A stretch of 64,000 nt of DNA from Pseudomonas sp. ICMP 561. Lineage in GTDB: Bacteria; Pseudomonadota; Gammaproteobacteria; Pseudomonadales; Pseudomonadaceae. The notes under the pieces are model-generated. The model was not told the origin of the DNA, made no database searches, and saw nothing but the letters and a program-made list of their open reading frames with translations. Shown here piece by piece: positions 18,552-27,820 of the stretch; the stretch's first letter is position 1; each line of letters begins with the position of its first letter. Where the stretch lies: the NCBI RefSeq assembly GCF_002699985.1, contig NZ_LKBT01000003.1, positions 62,001 through 126,000 on the forward strand, given 5' to 3'. Position numbers and translations under genes: made by a program.

Positions 18552-19415
18552 TCAAACCTGTGCGGGCAATGCCAGGGCCTGACCCATGCGCACGGGGGAA
18601 GTCGCAGTGAGCTGCTCGGCCCATTTCACTTGCTCAGGGCCGAACAGGACGATGGCGGTGGAGCCCAGCTTGAAGCGACCCATTTCTGCACCTTTCTCCA
18701 GATGGATCGGCGCACGTGCTGCTTCGTCGTAGCGGAAAGTCCTCAGTTCGCGTTTTGGCGGTGTCACCAATCCGGCCCAGACCGTTTCGACGGACGCGAC
18801 GATCATCGCGCCAACCAGCACCAAGGCCATCGGTCCGCGCTCGGTGTCGAAGATGCAAACGACGCGCTCGTTACGGGCAAACAGCTCAGGCACGTTTTCA
18901 GCGGTGGTCTGGTTAACCGAGAAAATCCGGCCAGGCACATACACCATTTCACGCAAGGTACCGGCCAGCGGCATGTGCACGCGATGGTAGTCCTTGGGCG
19001 ACAGGTAAACAGTTGCGAATTCGCCACCCATGAATGGCGCCGACAACGCCGGGTCACCGCCCAGCAATTCCAGCACGCTGAAGCTGTGGCCCTTGGCCTG
19101 GAAGATACGGCCCTGTTCGATGCGGCCCAGTTGGCTGATCGCGCCATCTGCCGGGCTGAGGATTGCACCGGGCGTTTCATCGAGCGGACGTGCGCCGGGT
19201 TTCAGAGCACGGGTGAAGAAGGCGTTGAAGTGCTCATAGGCGCTCAAGTCCTCGACTTGCGCTTCGGACATGTTGACCTGATAGCGGCGGGCGAACCATG
19301 CGGTGAAGGCATTCTTGAACCAGCGCACGCGGCACTCGGCAACACAGCCAGCCAGGCGTGACAGCAAGTGATGCGGCAGCAGGTACTGGCTGAGGATAAA
19401 CAGACGCTCTTTCAT
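18552..19415 (-). CDS. psd: Phosphatidylserine decarboxylase proenzyme Psd
   Basis: A 287-residue inner-membrane enzyme making phosphatidylethanolamine from phosphatidylserine. The autocleavage site LGST is present near the C-terminus ([17 protein letters not shown]), where the serine becomes the pyruvoyl group. [11 protein letters not shown] near residue 90 and [13 protein letters not shown] near 145 supply the Asp-His-Ser triad. The start is ATG 19415 ([20 protein letters not shown]); upstream in-frame codons back to 19490 are not conserved-looking. It lies 38 bases after rhdA on the same strand. Confidence 0.95.
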   Translation of the reverse strand: MKERLFILSQYLLPHHLLSRLAGCVAECRVRWFKNAFTAWFARRYQVNMSEAQVEDLSAYEHFNAFFTRALKPGARPLDETPGAILSPADGAISQLGRIEQGRIFQAKGHSFSVLELLGGDPALSAPFMGGEFATVYLSPKDYHRVHMPLAGTLREMVYVPGRIFSVNQTTAENVPELFARNERVVCIFDTERGPMALVLVGAMIVASVETVWAGLVTPPKRELRTFRYDEAARAPIHLEKGAEMGRFKLGSTAIVLFGPEQVKWAEQLTATSPVRMGQALALPAQV

Positions 19416-19453
19416 CAAAATTCCTGAATGTAATACTTGAAGTGGACAGGGTT

Positions 19454-20269
19454 TCAGCGTTCGACTGGCGTATCGGGGTGGTTGCCCCATTCGCCCCAGG
19501 AGCCGGCGTAGCCTTTGACCCGAGGGTAACCCAGCGCCTTGGCCACCAGATACGTGAAGCCCGACCGATGGTGTGTCTGGCAGTGAGTAATGATTTCTTT
19601 GTCCGCAGTGATGCCCAGGCTGTCGAGGATCTCCGCGATGTCTTCTCGGATGCGCAGATCACGCGCCTTATCCATGCCTGCGGTCCACTCGAAGTTGATC
19701 GCGCCGGGAATGTGTCCACCTTTGGCCGCGACGACTTTTTCGCCGGAATATTCAAGCGGTCCACGAGCGTCCCAGATTGCTAGATCGGCAGCGCCCAGGC
19801 GACTTAGCAGATACTCGCGTGTGGCGGTGGGTTCGTCATGCAACTGCAGGTCAACCGGTCCGCCTGCCGAAGGTGGAACCGCTGTGGACAAGGGCAAGCC
19901 ATCGGCCTGCCAGGCCAGCAGGCCGCCGTCGACATAGTGATATTGGCTGTGGCCGATTACATCCAGTAACCAAATAAAGCGTCCGGCCCAGCCGCCGCCT
20001 TCGTCGTCGTAGACCACATACACCGCATCGGCGTTGTGGCCCAGTTCACCGAACAGCGCTTGCAGGTCTGCATGGGCAGGTAGCAAACCTGGTGCTGGAG
20101 GCTGGCCCAACTGAGTGCGTTTCGGGTCAACGAAACGCGCGCCGGGTATGTGTCCGGCGTCGTACCGGGCGCTGCTGGTCAGATCCACCAGGATCAGTTC
20201 CGGAGCATCCAGGCGATCCTTCAGGTCGCTTGGCTCGATAACCAGCGGCAAGCCAGAGAAGACGGACAT
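19454..20269 (-). CDS. rhdA: Thiosulfate:cyanide sulfurtransferase RhdA (rhodanese)
   Basis: A 271-residue tandem-domain rhodanese, the same length as Azotobacter vinelandii RhdA. The N-terminal inactive domain begins [20 protein letters not shown]. The C-terminal catalytic domain has the active loop HCQTHHRSG, with the persulfide cysteine in CQTHHR, the loop typical of RhdA and unlike the usual CRxGx[RT]. It transfers sulfane sulfur and helps in redox protection. The start 20269 ([10 protein letters not shown]) is preferred to ATG 20287. Confidence 0.93.
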   Translation of the reverse strand: MSVFSGLPLVIEPSDLKDRLDAPELILVDLTSSARYDAGHIPGARFVDPKRTQLGQPPAPGLLPAHADLQALFGELGHNADAVYVVYDDEGGGWAGRFIWLLDVIGHSQYHYVDGGLLAWQADGLPLSTAVPPSAGGPVDLQLHDEPTATREYLLSRLGAADLAIWDARGPLEYSGEKVVAAKGGHIPGAINFEWTAGMDKARDLRIREDIAEILDSLGITADKEIITHCQTHHRSGFTYLVAKALGYPRVKGYAGSWGEWGNHPDTPVER

Positions 20270-20314
20270 GTGCAGCCTCCAATTCAAAAAAAGAGGCGAA
20301 TTGTAGCCCAGCTG

Positions 20315-21850
20315 TCAGGCTTTGCGACTACTAAAGCTCGTCAGCGCCCGCTCGATGCATTGGCAGGTTTTACCGAAAGCCTGCACCGAGGTTTCCGAAA
20401 ACTGCCCGCCGCCCTGATCTGCCACCACCAGCATCAACACCTTGTTGTTGCTGCTCAGCGACCGGATCAGCCAGTGTTTGCCCGGGAACAAAGCCCGAAG
20501 ATTACCCGGCAGCAGTGCCGAGAATTGATCGATGTTGGCGGGTGTCATGCGCAGTTGGGTCGGCTGTGCCAGCAAACGCTGCAGCACGGTGCTTTCCTTT
20601 ATAGAGAGCGCCAGCGACGTCGCTTCAGCTCTCAGCCCTGCAATCTGATGGACGCGCAGCTGGGTGCCGGTCTTGTCTGCCATCAGTAACATCACACGCT
20701 CCATGCCGCAGGACACCAGAGCGTCCCGCGCCGTGGTGGTCAGGTGCATGGCGTTACTGAAGGGGCTCGGGTTGGCCAGCAATTCGGCGCACAGCTTGCG
20801 CCAGCTCTGCAAGGCATCGGGCGACGGCGGCGGTGCTGCTTGCAGCTTGCTATGAATCCGGCGGGTTGCCCACGGCCAGATCAGCGCTTCGGCAGGGTGC
20901 CAAAGACTCGGGTCATTGTGGTTGCGAGCACTGCTGACTGCATTCTGGTGAGCCTGCTGTTGCACGCTGTCCATGGATTGCTGCAAGTACAGGCTGCTCA
21001 GCAACTCCCAGCGCAGGCAGTGCGGGCTGTCCCATGCCTGTTGAGCGGCCAGCGCCAGGCCGTTGCCTAGCAATACGGTATTGGCGGGTTGATTGAACCA
21101 GCGACGCAGGTTCGGATCTGCGTCCATCAACTGTTGCTGTTGCAATGGATCGTCATTAGCCCGAGCCACATGCAGAGCCTTGACCAATTGGCGTCGCTCG
21201 CTGATCAGTAGCTTGTAGCCTTGAGTCACCCATAAAGGCAGGCGCCACAAGGTCGCCAGTTCCATACAGAGCTCCAGCAGACTGACGCCAAACAGCGCTT
21301 TCTCCACTGAGCGGGAAGATTCACCTTTGTGGATAACCCGCAGTTCCCATTCTTCCAGCAATTTCGGGTGCGCCAGTGCCATTGGCCACAGTGGTGCCAG
21401 AAACAACAGACTTCCCAGATGGATATCCTGCCATAGCCGCGCAAGGCGAGCCGCGAACAGTCCGTTGGCCTGCTGCGTAGCGTGCTGGCTGATCAGTAGC
21501 AACTGGCGGAACGTGGCCGGAATCTTCTCGTTTTCCAGCGCGGGCAGGCGATTGAGCAGCACTTCGGTGCGCCCCAGGCCTAGACGAGTGATCGCCACTT
21601 CGAGGCTTTCGGCAGGTTCGGTCAGACCGGTGCTTTGATGGTTGGCTTCGCGCATCACGCTCAGGACCAGTGCCGGGCTGTCCTGCATCATGTCGGCGAT
21701 GTCGCGCAGGGAGCGGCGGCTATCATTCAGTGCGCTACGGACCTTATTGTGGCTGGGCAGAGGGACGGGCAATGCAATGCTGTCCAATTGCTTGAGCCAC
21801 GCATCGAGCGTGTTCGGGACGGGAAGCTGTGGCGACGTTTCTGGAGGCAT
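20315..21850 (-). CDS. HDOD domain-containing protein
   Basis: A 511-residue cytoplasmic protein with an HDOD domain at about residues 25-230 (IALPVPLPSHNKVRSALNDS, then DIADMMQDSPALVLSVMREANH), a catalytically dead relative of HD phosphohydrolases found in signalling. The C-terminal third (ALVSCGMERVMLLMADKTG, SLALSIKESTVLQRLL) looks like a GAF-type fold and may sense a ligand. It lies between rhdA and the divergent motAB, the place of PA4955 in P. aeruginosa. Regulatory output is unknown. Confidence 0.8.
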   Translation of the reverse strand: MPPETSPQLPVPNTLDAWLKQLDSIALPVPLPSHNKVRSALNDSRRSLRDIADMMQDSPALVLSVMREANHQSTGLTEPAESLEVAITRLGLGRTEVLLNRLPALENEKIPATFRQLLLISQHATQQANGLFAARLARLWQDIHLGSLLFLAPLWPMALAHPKLLEEWELRVIHKGESSRSVEKALFGVSLLELCMELATLWRLPLWVTQGYKLLISERRQLVKALHVARANDDPLQQQQLMDADPNLRRWFNQPANTVLLGNGLALAAQQAWDSPHCLRWELLSSLYLQQSMDSVQQQAHQNAVSSARNHNDPSLWHPAEALIWPWATRRIHSKLQAAPPPSPDALQSWRKLCAELLANPSPFSNAMHLTTTARDALVSCGMERVMLLMADKTGTQLRVHQIAGLRAEATSLALSIKESTVLQRLLAQPTQLRMTPANIDQFSALLPGNLRALFPGKHWLIRSLSSNNKVLMLVVADQGGGQFSETSVQAFGKTCQCIERALTSFSSRKA

Positions 21851-21965
21851 GCATCATGGCCCGTGCGACTGAAAATGTAGGCAGTGGACACTGCGAAATC
21901 AATGGGTAAGACCCTAATTTACGGGCCCCCGTTCACCGGTCAACTGGCTTTTCGATTTTTCTGGC

Positions 21966-21992
21966 TACAGTCTGGCCCACATATGCCGATAA
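21966..21992 (+). promoter_or_regulatory. FliA (sigma-28) promoter of motAB
   Basis: TACA at 21966-21969, a 15-base spacer, then a perfect GCCGATAA at 21985-21992, compared with the consensus TAAA-N15-GCCGATAA. It lies 67 bases before the motA start. Confidence 0.82.
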
Positions 21993-22059
21993 GTAGAACA
22001 AGAGTTTCATGAACTTCCGCGCATGTCCCTGAACCCGACTCAGTAAGTACTTTCTACCT

Positions 22060-22911
22060 ATGGCTAAAATTATCGGCATCATCGTCGTCTTCGCGAGTGT
22101 TCTCGCAGGCTACGTACTTTCTCACGGTAAGATTGGCGCGCTGATCCAGCCTTTCGAGGTGTTGATCATCGGTGGTGCCTGTCTTGGCGCATTTCTGCAG
22201 GCCAACCCAGGCTACATGACCATGCACGTCATGAAGAAGTCGCTGAAGATGTTCGGTACGCGCTTCACGCACGCCTTCTATCTTGAAGTGCTGGGTCTGG
22301 TGTACGAGATCCTCAACAAGAGCCGTCGTGAAGGCATGATGGCGATCGAAGGGGACATCGAAGACGCGTCGGCGAGCCCGATTTTCGCCAAGTATCCCGG
22401 CGTGCTGAAAGATGAGCGCATGACCGCTTACATCTGTGATTACCTGCGCATCATGTCATCCGGCAACATGGCTCCTCACGAGCTGGAAGGCCTGTTTGAC
22501 ATGGAGTTGCAGAGCATCAAGGAAGAGCTGGGTCATCCATCCCACGCCGTGACCGGTATCGCCGACGGCCTGCCCGGTTTCGGTATTGTGGCGGCAGTAC
22601 TCGGCATCGTGATCACCATGGCTTCCCTGGGTGACGGCGACAAGGCTGCCATTGGTAACCACGTGGGTGCAGCGCTGGTGGGTACCTTCCTGGGTATCAT
22701 TGCCGCCTACGGTTTCTTCGGTCCTCTGGCGAGCTGCCTTGCCCACGATGCCAAAGAAGAGCTCAACGTCTATGAGGCGATCAAGGCGTCGCTGGTGGCA
22801 TCGGCCTCCGGCATGCCTCCTTCGCTGGCTGTCGAGTTTGGCCGCAAGGTTCTCTATCCGGCGCACCGGCCCAGCTTCAGTGAGCTGGAACAAGCGGTTC
22901 GCGGTCGCTGA
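22060..22911 (+). CDS. motA: Flagellar motor stator protein MotA
   Basis: A 283-residue inner-membrane protein that with MotB forms the proton-conducting stator. There are four membrane segments: two near the N-terminus (IIGIIVVFASVLAGYVLSHG; PFEVLIIGGACLGAFLQ) and two near residues 165-225 (GFGIVAAVLGIVITMASLG; VGTFLGIIAAYGFFGPLA). The cytoplasmic loop carries the charged residues that contact FliG (for example RREGMMAIEGDIED). The next gene, motB, starts 3 bases after the stop. A sigma-28 promoter lies upstream. Confidence 0.97.
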   Translation: MAKIIGIIVVFASVLAGYVLSHGKIGALIQPFEVLIIGGACLGAFLQANPGYMTMHVMKKSLKMFGTRFTHAFYLEVLGLVYEILNKSRREGMMAIEGDIEDASASPIFAKYPGVLKDERMTAYICDYLRIMSSGNMAPHELEGLFDMELQSIKEELGHPSHAVTGIADGLPGFGIVAAVLGIVITMASLGDGDKAAIGNHVGAALVGTFLGIIAAYGFFGPLASCLAHDAKEELNVYEAIKASLVASASGMPPSLAVEFGRKVLYPAHRPSFSELEQAVRGR

Positions 22912-22914
22912 GTC

Positions 22915-23937
22915 ATGGAAAATAATCAGCCGATAATCATCAAGCGCGTCAAGCGCTATGAAGCCGGTCACCACGGTGGTGCATGGAAAATCGCCTTCGC
23001 GGACTTTGCAACCGCCATGATGGCGTTCTTTCTGGTGCTGTGGCTGCTGTCTGCGGCAACCCCGGAGCAGTTAGTCGCTATCGCCGGTTATTTTAAAGAT
23101 CCGGTCGGGTTCTCGGACAGTGGTTCGCCCTATGTGATTGACCTGGGCGGCTCGCCGGAAATGTCTCCTGATCAGACCTTGAACCCGGAAATCAAAAACA
23201 CGCCGACACCGGACACTGTGCCCATCGAAGCCGAGACCGCGGAGGCCAAGGCGGAAGAGGTCGAGCAAGAGCGTCTGGAACTGCTGCTTCAGGAGCTGCA
23301 GAACAAGATCGAAGAGAATCCTGAACTGCAGAAATTCAAGGACCAGATCCATTTCGAGATTACTCAGGATGGTTTGCGGATCCAGATTACAGACGCTGAT
23401 AACCGGCCGATGTTCGACTTGGGCAGTGCGCGCCTTAAGCCCTATTTCGAAGACATTCTGCTGGCCATGGCCGACACCATCAAAGCGGTGCCCAACAAAA
23501 TCAGCATCAGCGGGCACACAGATGGCAAGCCTTATGTGGGTAACGGCGAGTTCGGTAACTGGGAGCTGTCGGCTAATCGGGCCAACTCGGCACGTCGCGC
23601 TCTGGTTGCCGGCACCTACCCGGAAAACCAGGTGGCGCGGGTAGTCGGCTATGCATCGTCGATGCTGTATGACGGCGAGCATCCGCAAAGCCCGGTCAAC
23701 CGGCGCATCGATATCATGGTCCTGACCAAGAAGGCCATGCAGCGTATTGAAGGCAGTCAGGTTTACAGGGGCGGCCAGGGCAAAGCCACGGGCACTGAGC
23801 CTGCACCGGCTGCGCCAGTCAATCCTAGAATCCAGCCGCCGGATGATCCACAGGCCTACGCCCAGCCTCACGAGATTCGGCAAAAGCTGAACTTGTTTGA
23901 AGACGGCACGTTGAAGCTGGATGAGACGAAGAACTAG
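22915..23937 (+). CDS. motB: Flagellar motor protein MotB
   Basis: A 340-residue stator subunit that anchors MotA to peptidoglycan. One membrane helix near residues 25-47 contains the proton-binding aspartate in AFADFATAMMAFFLVLWLLS. A plug and linker follow, then a C-terminal OmpA-like domain with ISGHTDGKPYV and NWELSANRANSARRAL, which binds peptidoglycan. The C-terminal tail is Pro/Ala-rich. It is cotranscribed with motA and followed by a strong terminator. Confidence 0.97.
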   Translation: MENNQPIIIKRVKRYEAGHHGGAWKIAFADFATAMMAFFLVLWLLSAATPEQLVAIAGYFKDPVGFSDSGSPYVIDLGGSPEMSPDQTLNPEIKNTPTPDTVPIEAETAEAKAEEVEQERLELLLQELQNKIEENPELQKFKDQIHFEITQDGLRIQITDADNRPMFDLGSARLKPYFEDILLAMADTIKAVPNKISISGHTDGKPYVGNGEFGNWELSANRANSARRALVAGTYPENQVARVVGYASSMLYDGEHPQSPVNRRIDIMVLTKKAMQRIEGSQVYRGGQGKATGTEPAPAAPVNPRIQPPDDPQAYAQPHEIRQKLNLFEDGTLKLDETKN

Positions 23938-23979
23938 CGTTCTAGCATCAAGCTACAAGCCTAAAGCTGCAAGTAAAAA

Positions 23980-24009
23980 GCCCGGACTCGTGAGAGTCCG
24001 GGCTTTTTT
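23980..24009 (+). terminator. Rho-independent terminator after motB
   Basis: GCCCGGACTC, loop GTGA, GAGTCCGGGC (23980-24003), then TTTTTT. Confidence 0.95.
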
Positions 24010-24022
24010 GTCGGCCGCAAAT

Positions 24023-24098
24023 CTGTAGGAGCTGCCGAAGGCTGCGAAGGCATTCTTCCAGACAGTACGCGTTTCGCAGCCTGCTGCAGCTCCTACAA
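24023..24098. repeat. Paired inverted REP element (GCTGCCGAAGGCTGCG family)
   Basis: The left arm is TGTAGGAGCTGCCGAAGGCT; the right arm is partly decayed (GCAGCCTGCTGCAGCTCC). It lies between the convergent motB and rsgA. Confidence 0.87.
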
Positions 24099-24105
24099 GA
24101 CGCAG

Positions 24106-25137
24106 CTAGTAGCTGCTTTCCGGCAAACTGGCGATGATCGAGCGATAGCTGTTCATGCGCTGTTGTTGCACGCGGCCTTCTTCCAGAGCAATCAACAATG
24201 CACAGCCCGGTTCACGGTCGTGTTTGCAATCGCGGAATCGGCAGGTGCCGATCAGGTCGTTGAACTCGATGAAGCCCGCTTCGACATCCGCACGGCTTAC
24301 ATGACCCAGACCGAATTCACGAATACCCGGGGAGTCGATCAAGTCACCGCCACGGGGGAAGTGGAACAGGCGGGCGGTGGTCGTGGTGTGCGTGCCTTGC
24401 CCGGACAGTTCGGACAGCGGCCCGACGCGGGTTTCGACTTCAGGCAGCAGACTGTTGACCAGGGATGACTTGCCGACGCCAGACTGACCGACGAACACGC
24501 TGATATGCCCGTCAAGCTGAGCTTGCAGTTGTTGCATGCCGTCGCCGTGGTGCGCAGAGACTTCCAGTACCGGATAACCCAGCGTCCGGTAAACCTCCAG
24601 CAATGCGTTGAGCGCCGGGGCGTTCTGCTCGTTGATCAGGTCGAACTTGTTCAACAGCAGCAGCGGACGAATGCCTGCGTGCTCGGCGGCCACCAGATAA
24701 CGGTCGATCAGATTGGCATGGGGCTCAGGCATCGGCGCAAACACAATGACAATCAGATCGACGTTGGCGGCAACCGGCTTGAGTTGCCCACGACTGTCGG
24801 GACGGCACAGCTCAGTGGTGCGCGGCAGTTGCGCGACGATAACGCCGATACCCTGATTGCCAGCGCGCCAGACGACGCGATCGCCGGTCACCAGTGCAGG
24901 CAGGTTGGCGCGCAAGTGGCAGCGGAAAACCTGACCCGCCTGATCGCCTTCCTTTGCTTCCACTTCGACTTGTACGCCGAAGTGAGCGATCACCAACCCG
25001 GTCTGCTCGGGGCCAAGATCGCCGCCCTCAAGTGTTTCCAGGGTTTGTGATTCGCGTTTGGCGGCACGGGCAGCGCGCTCGCCTTGGATTTTTTCGATGC
25101 GCCAGTTTTGACGACGATTGAGTTGGCGTTTGGCCAT
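24106..25137 (-). CDS. rsgA: Ribosome small subunit-dependent GTPase RsgA
   Basis: A 343-residue GTPase that matures the 30S subunit. The circularly permuted G motifs appear in the order expected for this family: G4 LLNKFDL near residue 165, then G1 [14 protein letters not shown] near 220, then G3 [11 protein letters not shown] near 270. An N-terminal OB fold precedes them, and the C-terminal zinc finger is [14 protein letters not shown]. The start is ATG 25137 ([13 protein letters not shown]); the open frame runs on to 25515 but overlaps orn antisense and is not coding-like. It is divergent from orn, with a 96-base gap. Confidence 0.95.
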   Translation of the reverse strand: MAKRQLNRRQNWRIEKIQGERAARAAKRESQTLETLEGGDLGPEQTGLVIAHFGVQVEVEAKEGDQAGQVFRCHLRANLPALVTGDRVVWRAGNQGIGVIVAQLPRTTELCRPDSRGQLKPVAANVDLIVIVFAPMPEPHANLIDRYLVAAEHAGIRPLLLLNKFDLINEQNAPALNALLEVYRTLGYPVLEVSAHHGDGMQQLQAQLDGHISVFVGQSGVGKSSLVNSLLPEVETRVGPLSELSGQGTHTTTTARLFHFPRGGDLIDSPGIREFGLGHVSRADVEAGFIEFNDLIGTCRFRDCKHDREPGCALLIALEEGRVQQQRMNSYRSIIASLPESSY

Positions 25138-25233
25138 GGGTGTTCCGAGTGATAAAGCAGCTGATAAGTAAACGCGGGGGAGTCTAGCACGGCGGGGTGA
25201 GCTAAACTGCGTGCCTACGCTGAGGAGCCCAAT

Positions 25234-25770
25234 ATGCAGAACAAGCAGAACCTGATCTGGATCGATCTGGAAATGACCGGCCTGGACCCGGACACCGACG
25301 TCATTATCGAAATGGCGACGATCATCACTGACAGCGAACTCAACACCCTGGCTGAAGGCCCGGTCATCGCTGTGCACCAGAGTGATGAAACCCTGGCCAG
25401 AATGGACGAGTGGAACACCCGTCAGCACGGCGGTTCGGGCCTGACCCAGCGGGTTCGCGAGAGTGTCATCAGCATGGCTGAAGCGGAAGCCCAGACGCTG
25501 GAGTTCATCAAGCAATGGGTGCCGGAACGCAGTTCACCGATCTGTGGCAACAGTATTTGCCAGGATCGTCGCTTCCTTTATCGGCACATGCCGACCCTGG
25601 AGCACTACTTTCACTACCGCAATCTGGATGTTTCTACGCTTAAAGAGCTGGCTGCCCGTTGGTCGCCTGACTTGAAGTTCCAGAAGGGCAGCACCCACCT
25701 GGCGCTGGACGACATCCGCGAGTCGATCGCCGAGCTGCGCTTCTATCGCGAGCATTTCATTAAAGGCTGA
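25234..25770 (+). CDS. orn: Oligoribonuclease Orn
   Basis: A 178-residue 3'-5' exoribonuclease of the DEDDh family. It degrades RNA dinucleotides and, in Pseudomonas, pGpG from c-di-GMP breakdown. The motifs are [13 protein letters not shown] (Exo I), [12 protein letters not shown] (Exo II) and [12 protein letters not shown] (Exo III with the catalytic His). It lies opposite rsgA, the arrangement common in gammaproteobacteria. Confidence 0.97.
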   Translation: MQNKQNLIWIDLEMTGLDPDTDVIIEMATIITDSELNTLAEGPVIAVHQSDETLARMDEWNTRQHGGSGLTQRVRESVISMAEAEAQTLEFIKQWVPERSSPICGNSICQDRRFLYRHMPTLEHYFHYRNLDVSTLKELAARWSPDLKFQKGSTHLALDDIRESIAELRFYREHFIKG

Positions 25771-25784
25771 TGCTTACATCATTC

Positions 25785-25859
25785 CTGTAGGAGCTGCCGA
25801 AGGCTGCGATTGCGGCGTGTCAGATGCGACGGTTTCGCAGCCTTCGGCAGCTCCTACAG
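25785..25859. repeat. Paired inverted REP element (GCTGCCGAAGGCTGCG family)
   Basis: Nearly perfect inverted arms of TGTAGGAGCTGCCGAAGGCT, 15 bases after the orn stop. Confidence 0.92.
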
Positions 25860-25945
25860 AAATTGGTTGTGATCGGTAGTTTCGCTCTTTGCCCTCTTTT
25901 GGTGCTTGCCCTACACTGCGCGGCTTCGTCGCAGGGACCGCCGCC

Positions 25946-26560
25946 ATGTTGTTGATGCTTTATCTGATCGCTATTACCGCTGAAGCCATGACTGGCGCGC
26001 TGTCTGCTGGACGGCGGGGCATGGACTGGTTTGGCGTGGTACTGATCGCCTGCGTCACAGCCCTTGGCGGCGGGTCAGTGCGCGATGTGTTGCTCGGTCA
26101 CTACCCGCTGACGTGGGTCAAACACCCCGAATATCTGATCCTGACCAGCGTTGCGGCCCTGCTGACCATTTTCATTGCGCCGTTGATGCGTCATCTGCGC
26201 TCACTGTTTCTGGTGCTCGACGCCTTGGGTCTGGTGGCCTTTACCCTGATCGGCACGATGACCGCGCTTGAGGTCGGGACCGGCTTGCTGGTGGCCTCTG
26301 TCTGCGGGGTGATCACCGGCGTATTTGGCGGCATCCTGCGGGATATCTTCTGCAACGACATCCCCTTGGTATTCCGTCGTGAGCTATATGCCAGCGTGTC
26401 ATTCCTCGCGGCCTGGTGCTTTCTGCTGTGTCAGCACCTGCAATTGCCAGAAGAGCAGAGCATCCTAATCACCCTGTTCGGCGGTCTATTGCTGCGGCTA
26501 ATGGCTATCCGCTTTAACTGGAACATGCCGAAGTTTGTCTACAAGGGCGATGAGCATTGA
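25946..26560 (+). CDS. TRIC-type cation channel family protein (YicG/UPF0126)
   Basis: A 204-residue inner-membrane protein with seven hydrophobic segments arranged as two related halves. Each half has the glycine-rich motif of the family: ALGGGSVRDVLLGHYPLTW near residue 45 and GVFGGILRDIFCNDIPLVF near 130. The prokaryotic members are potassium-permeable TRIC channels; the physiological role in Pseudomonas is unknown. The start is ATG 25946; the frame is open further upstream to 25889 but that would place a non-hydrophobic lead before helix 1. Confidence 0.85.
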   Translation: MLLMLYLIAITAEAMTGALSAGRRGMDWFGVVLIACVTALGGGSVRDVLLGHYPLTWVKHPEYLILTSVAALLTIFIAPLMRHLRSLFLVLDALGLVAFTLIGTMTALEVGTGLLVASVCGVITGVFGGILRDIFCNDIPLVFRRELYASVSFLAAWCFLLCQHLQLPEEQSILITLFGGLLLRLMAIRFNWNMPKFVYKGDEH

Positions 26561-26571
26561 GCTGCTGGAAA

Positions 26572-26664
26572 CCGTAGGACCGGCTTTAGCCGGGAGGAGG
26601 CCGGTACATCTGACGCAATTTGTCGTCAGTAATATTGCTCTCCCGGCTGAAGCCGGTCCTACCG
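26572..26664. repeat. Paired inverted REP element (GGCTTTAGCCGGGAGG family)
   Basis: Inverted arms of GTAGGACCGGCTTTAGCCGG (right arm with one change, GGCTGAAGCC) between two convergent genes. Confidence 0.9.
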
Positions 26665-26675
26665 TTCGCCCCGGA

Positions 26676-27758
26676 TCAGCGGTGTTGGTGCTGACGCAAC
26701 GCCCACTCCACATGTTCCCTCACCAACTCCGACGGATACTCCCGTCTTGCCTCTAGCGCCTCCAGCACAGGGATCGTCGATGGCGCATTGCCCAGCCCCA
26801 CGGCCAGGTTACGCAGCCAGCGTTCGTAACCGGCCCGGCGCAGGGGAGAGCCTTCCGTGTTGCTGAGGAATTTATCCTCGTCCCACATGAATAGCTCGGC
26901 CAAACCGGCGTTATCCAGATTGTGGCGTGGCTGGAAATCACTTTGGTCGGTGGGGCGGGCAAAGCGATTCCACGGGCAAACGATCTGGCAGTCATCGCAA
27001 CCGAACACCCGGTTGCCAATCAGCGGACGTAACTCCTCCGGGATGGCGGTTTTCAGTTCAATGGTCAGATAAGAAATGCAGCGCCTCGCATCCAGCACAT
27101 AAGGCCCGACGAATGCAGCGGTAGGGCAGATGTCCAGACACGCGGTGCAGCGACCGCAGTGTTCGGTGGCGTGAGGTGGATCCTCGGGCAATGGCAGGTC
27201 AACAAACAGCTCGCTGAGGAAAAAGAAACTCCCCGCCTTGCGATTGAGCACCAGCGTGTTCTTGCCGATCCAGCCCAGTCCGGCCTGTTCGGCAATGGCT
27301 TTTTCCAGCACCGGAGCGCTGTCGACGAAGGCGCGATAGCCGAATGGACCAATGGCCTGCTGGATGCGTTCGGCCAGTTGCTGCACGCGTTTGCGGATCA
27401 GCTTGTGATAGTCGCGGCCCAACGCGTAGCGGGACACGTAGGCTTTTTCCGGCTCGGTCAGACGCTGAGTCATCTCGGTGTCGCCGGGCAGGTAATCCAT
27501 GCGCAACGAGACCACCCGCAAGGTGCCCGGCACCAGTTCCTCAGGGTGCGAACGTTTGCTGCCATGCGCTGCCATATAGTCCATCTCGCCGTGATAGCCC
27601 GCCTCAAGCCAGCGCTCAAGGTGTTGCTCGTGCTCGGCGAGATCCAGCCCGGCAATCCCGACTTGCTGAAAACCCAGCTCGCGGCCCCACTCCTTGATCG
27701 ATTGAGCAAGGGAGACGAGGTCAACAGTATTGGGCGAATCAACAGTAATAACGGGCAT
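26676..27758 (-). CDS. queG: Epoxyqueuosine reductase QueG
   Basis: A 360-residue cobalamin and iron-sulfur enzyme that reduces epoxyqueuosine to queuosine in tRNA. The two ferredoxin-type cluster motifs are CGRCTACLDICPTAAF near residue 193 and CDDCQIVCPWNRF near 243. The N-terminal RVVSLRMDYLPG and GRDYHKLIRKR, and the HEAT-like C-terminus (SELVREHVEWALRQH), are typical. The start 27758 (MPVITVDSPNTVDLV) has no good ribosome-binding site, but longer versions are less family-like. It is divergent from nnr with only 62 bases between. Confidence 0.95.
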   Translation of the reverse strand: MPVITVDSPNTVDLVSLAQSIKEWGRELGFQQVGIAGLDLAEHEQHLERWLEAGYHGEMDYMAAHGSKRSHPEELVPGTLRVVSLRMDYLPGDTEMTQRLTEPEKAYVSRYALGRDYHKLIRKRVQQLAERIQQAIGPFGYRAFVDSAPVLEKAIAEQAGLGWIGKNTLVLNRKAGSFFFLSELFVDLPLPEDPPHATEHCGRCTACLDICPTAAFVGPYVLDARRCISYLTIELKTAIPEELRPLIGNRVFGCDDCQIVCPWNRFARPTDQSDFQPRHNLDNAGLAELFMWDEDKFLSNTEGSPLRRAGYERWLRNLAVGLGNAPSTIPVLEALEARREYPSELVREHVEWALRQHQHR

Positions 27759-27820
27759 GCGCAAGGAGAAACCGGGTGGAGGTGCGTATAATTCTGCCAG
27801 ACATCGGAGCCAAGAAACGC

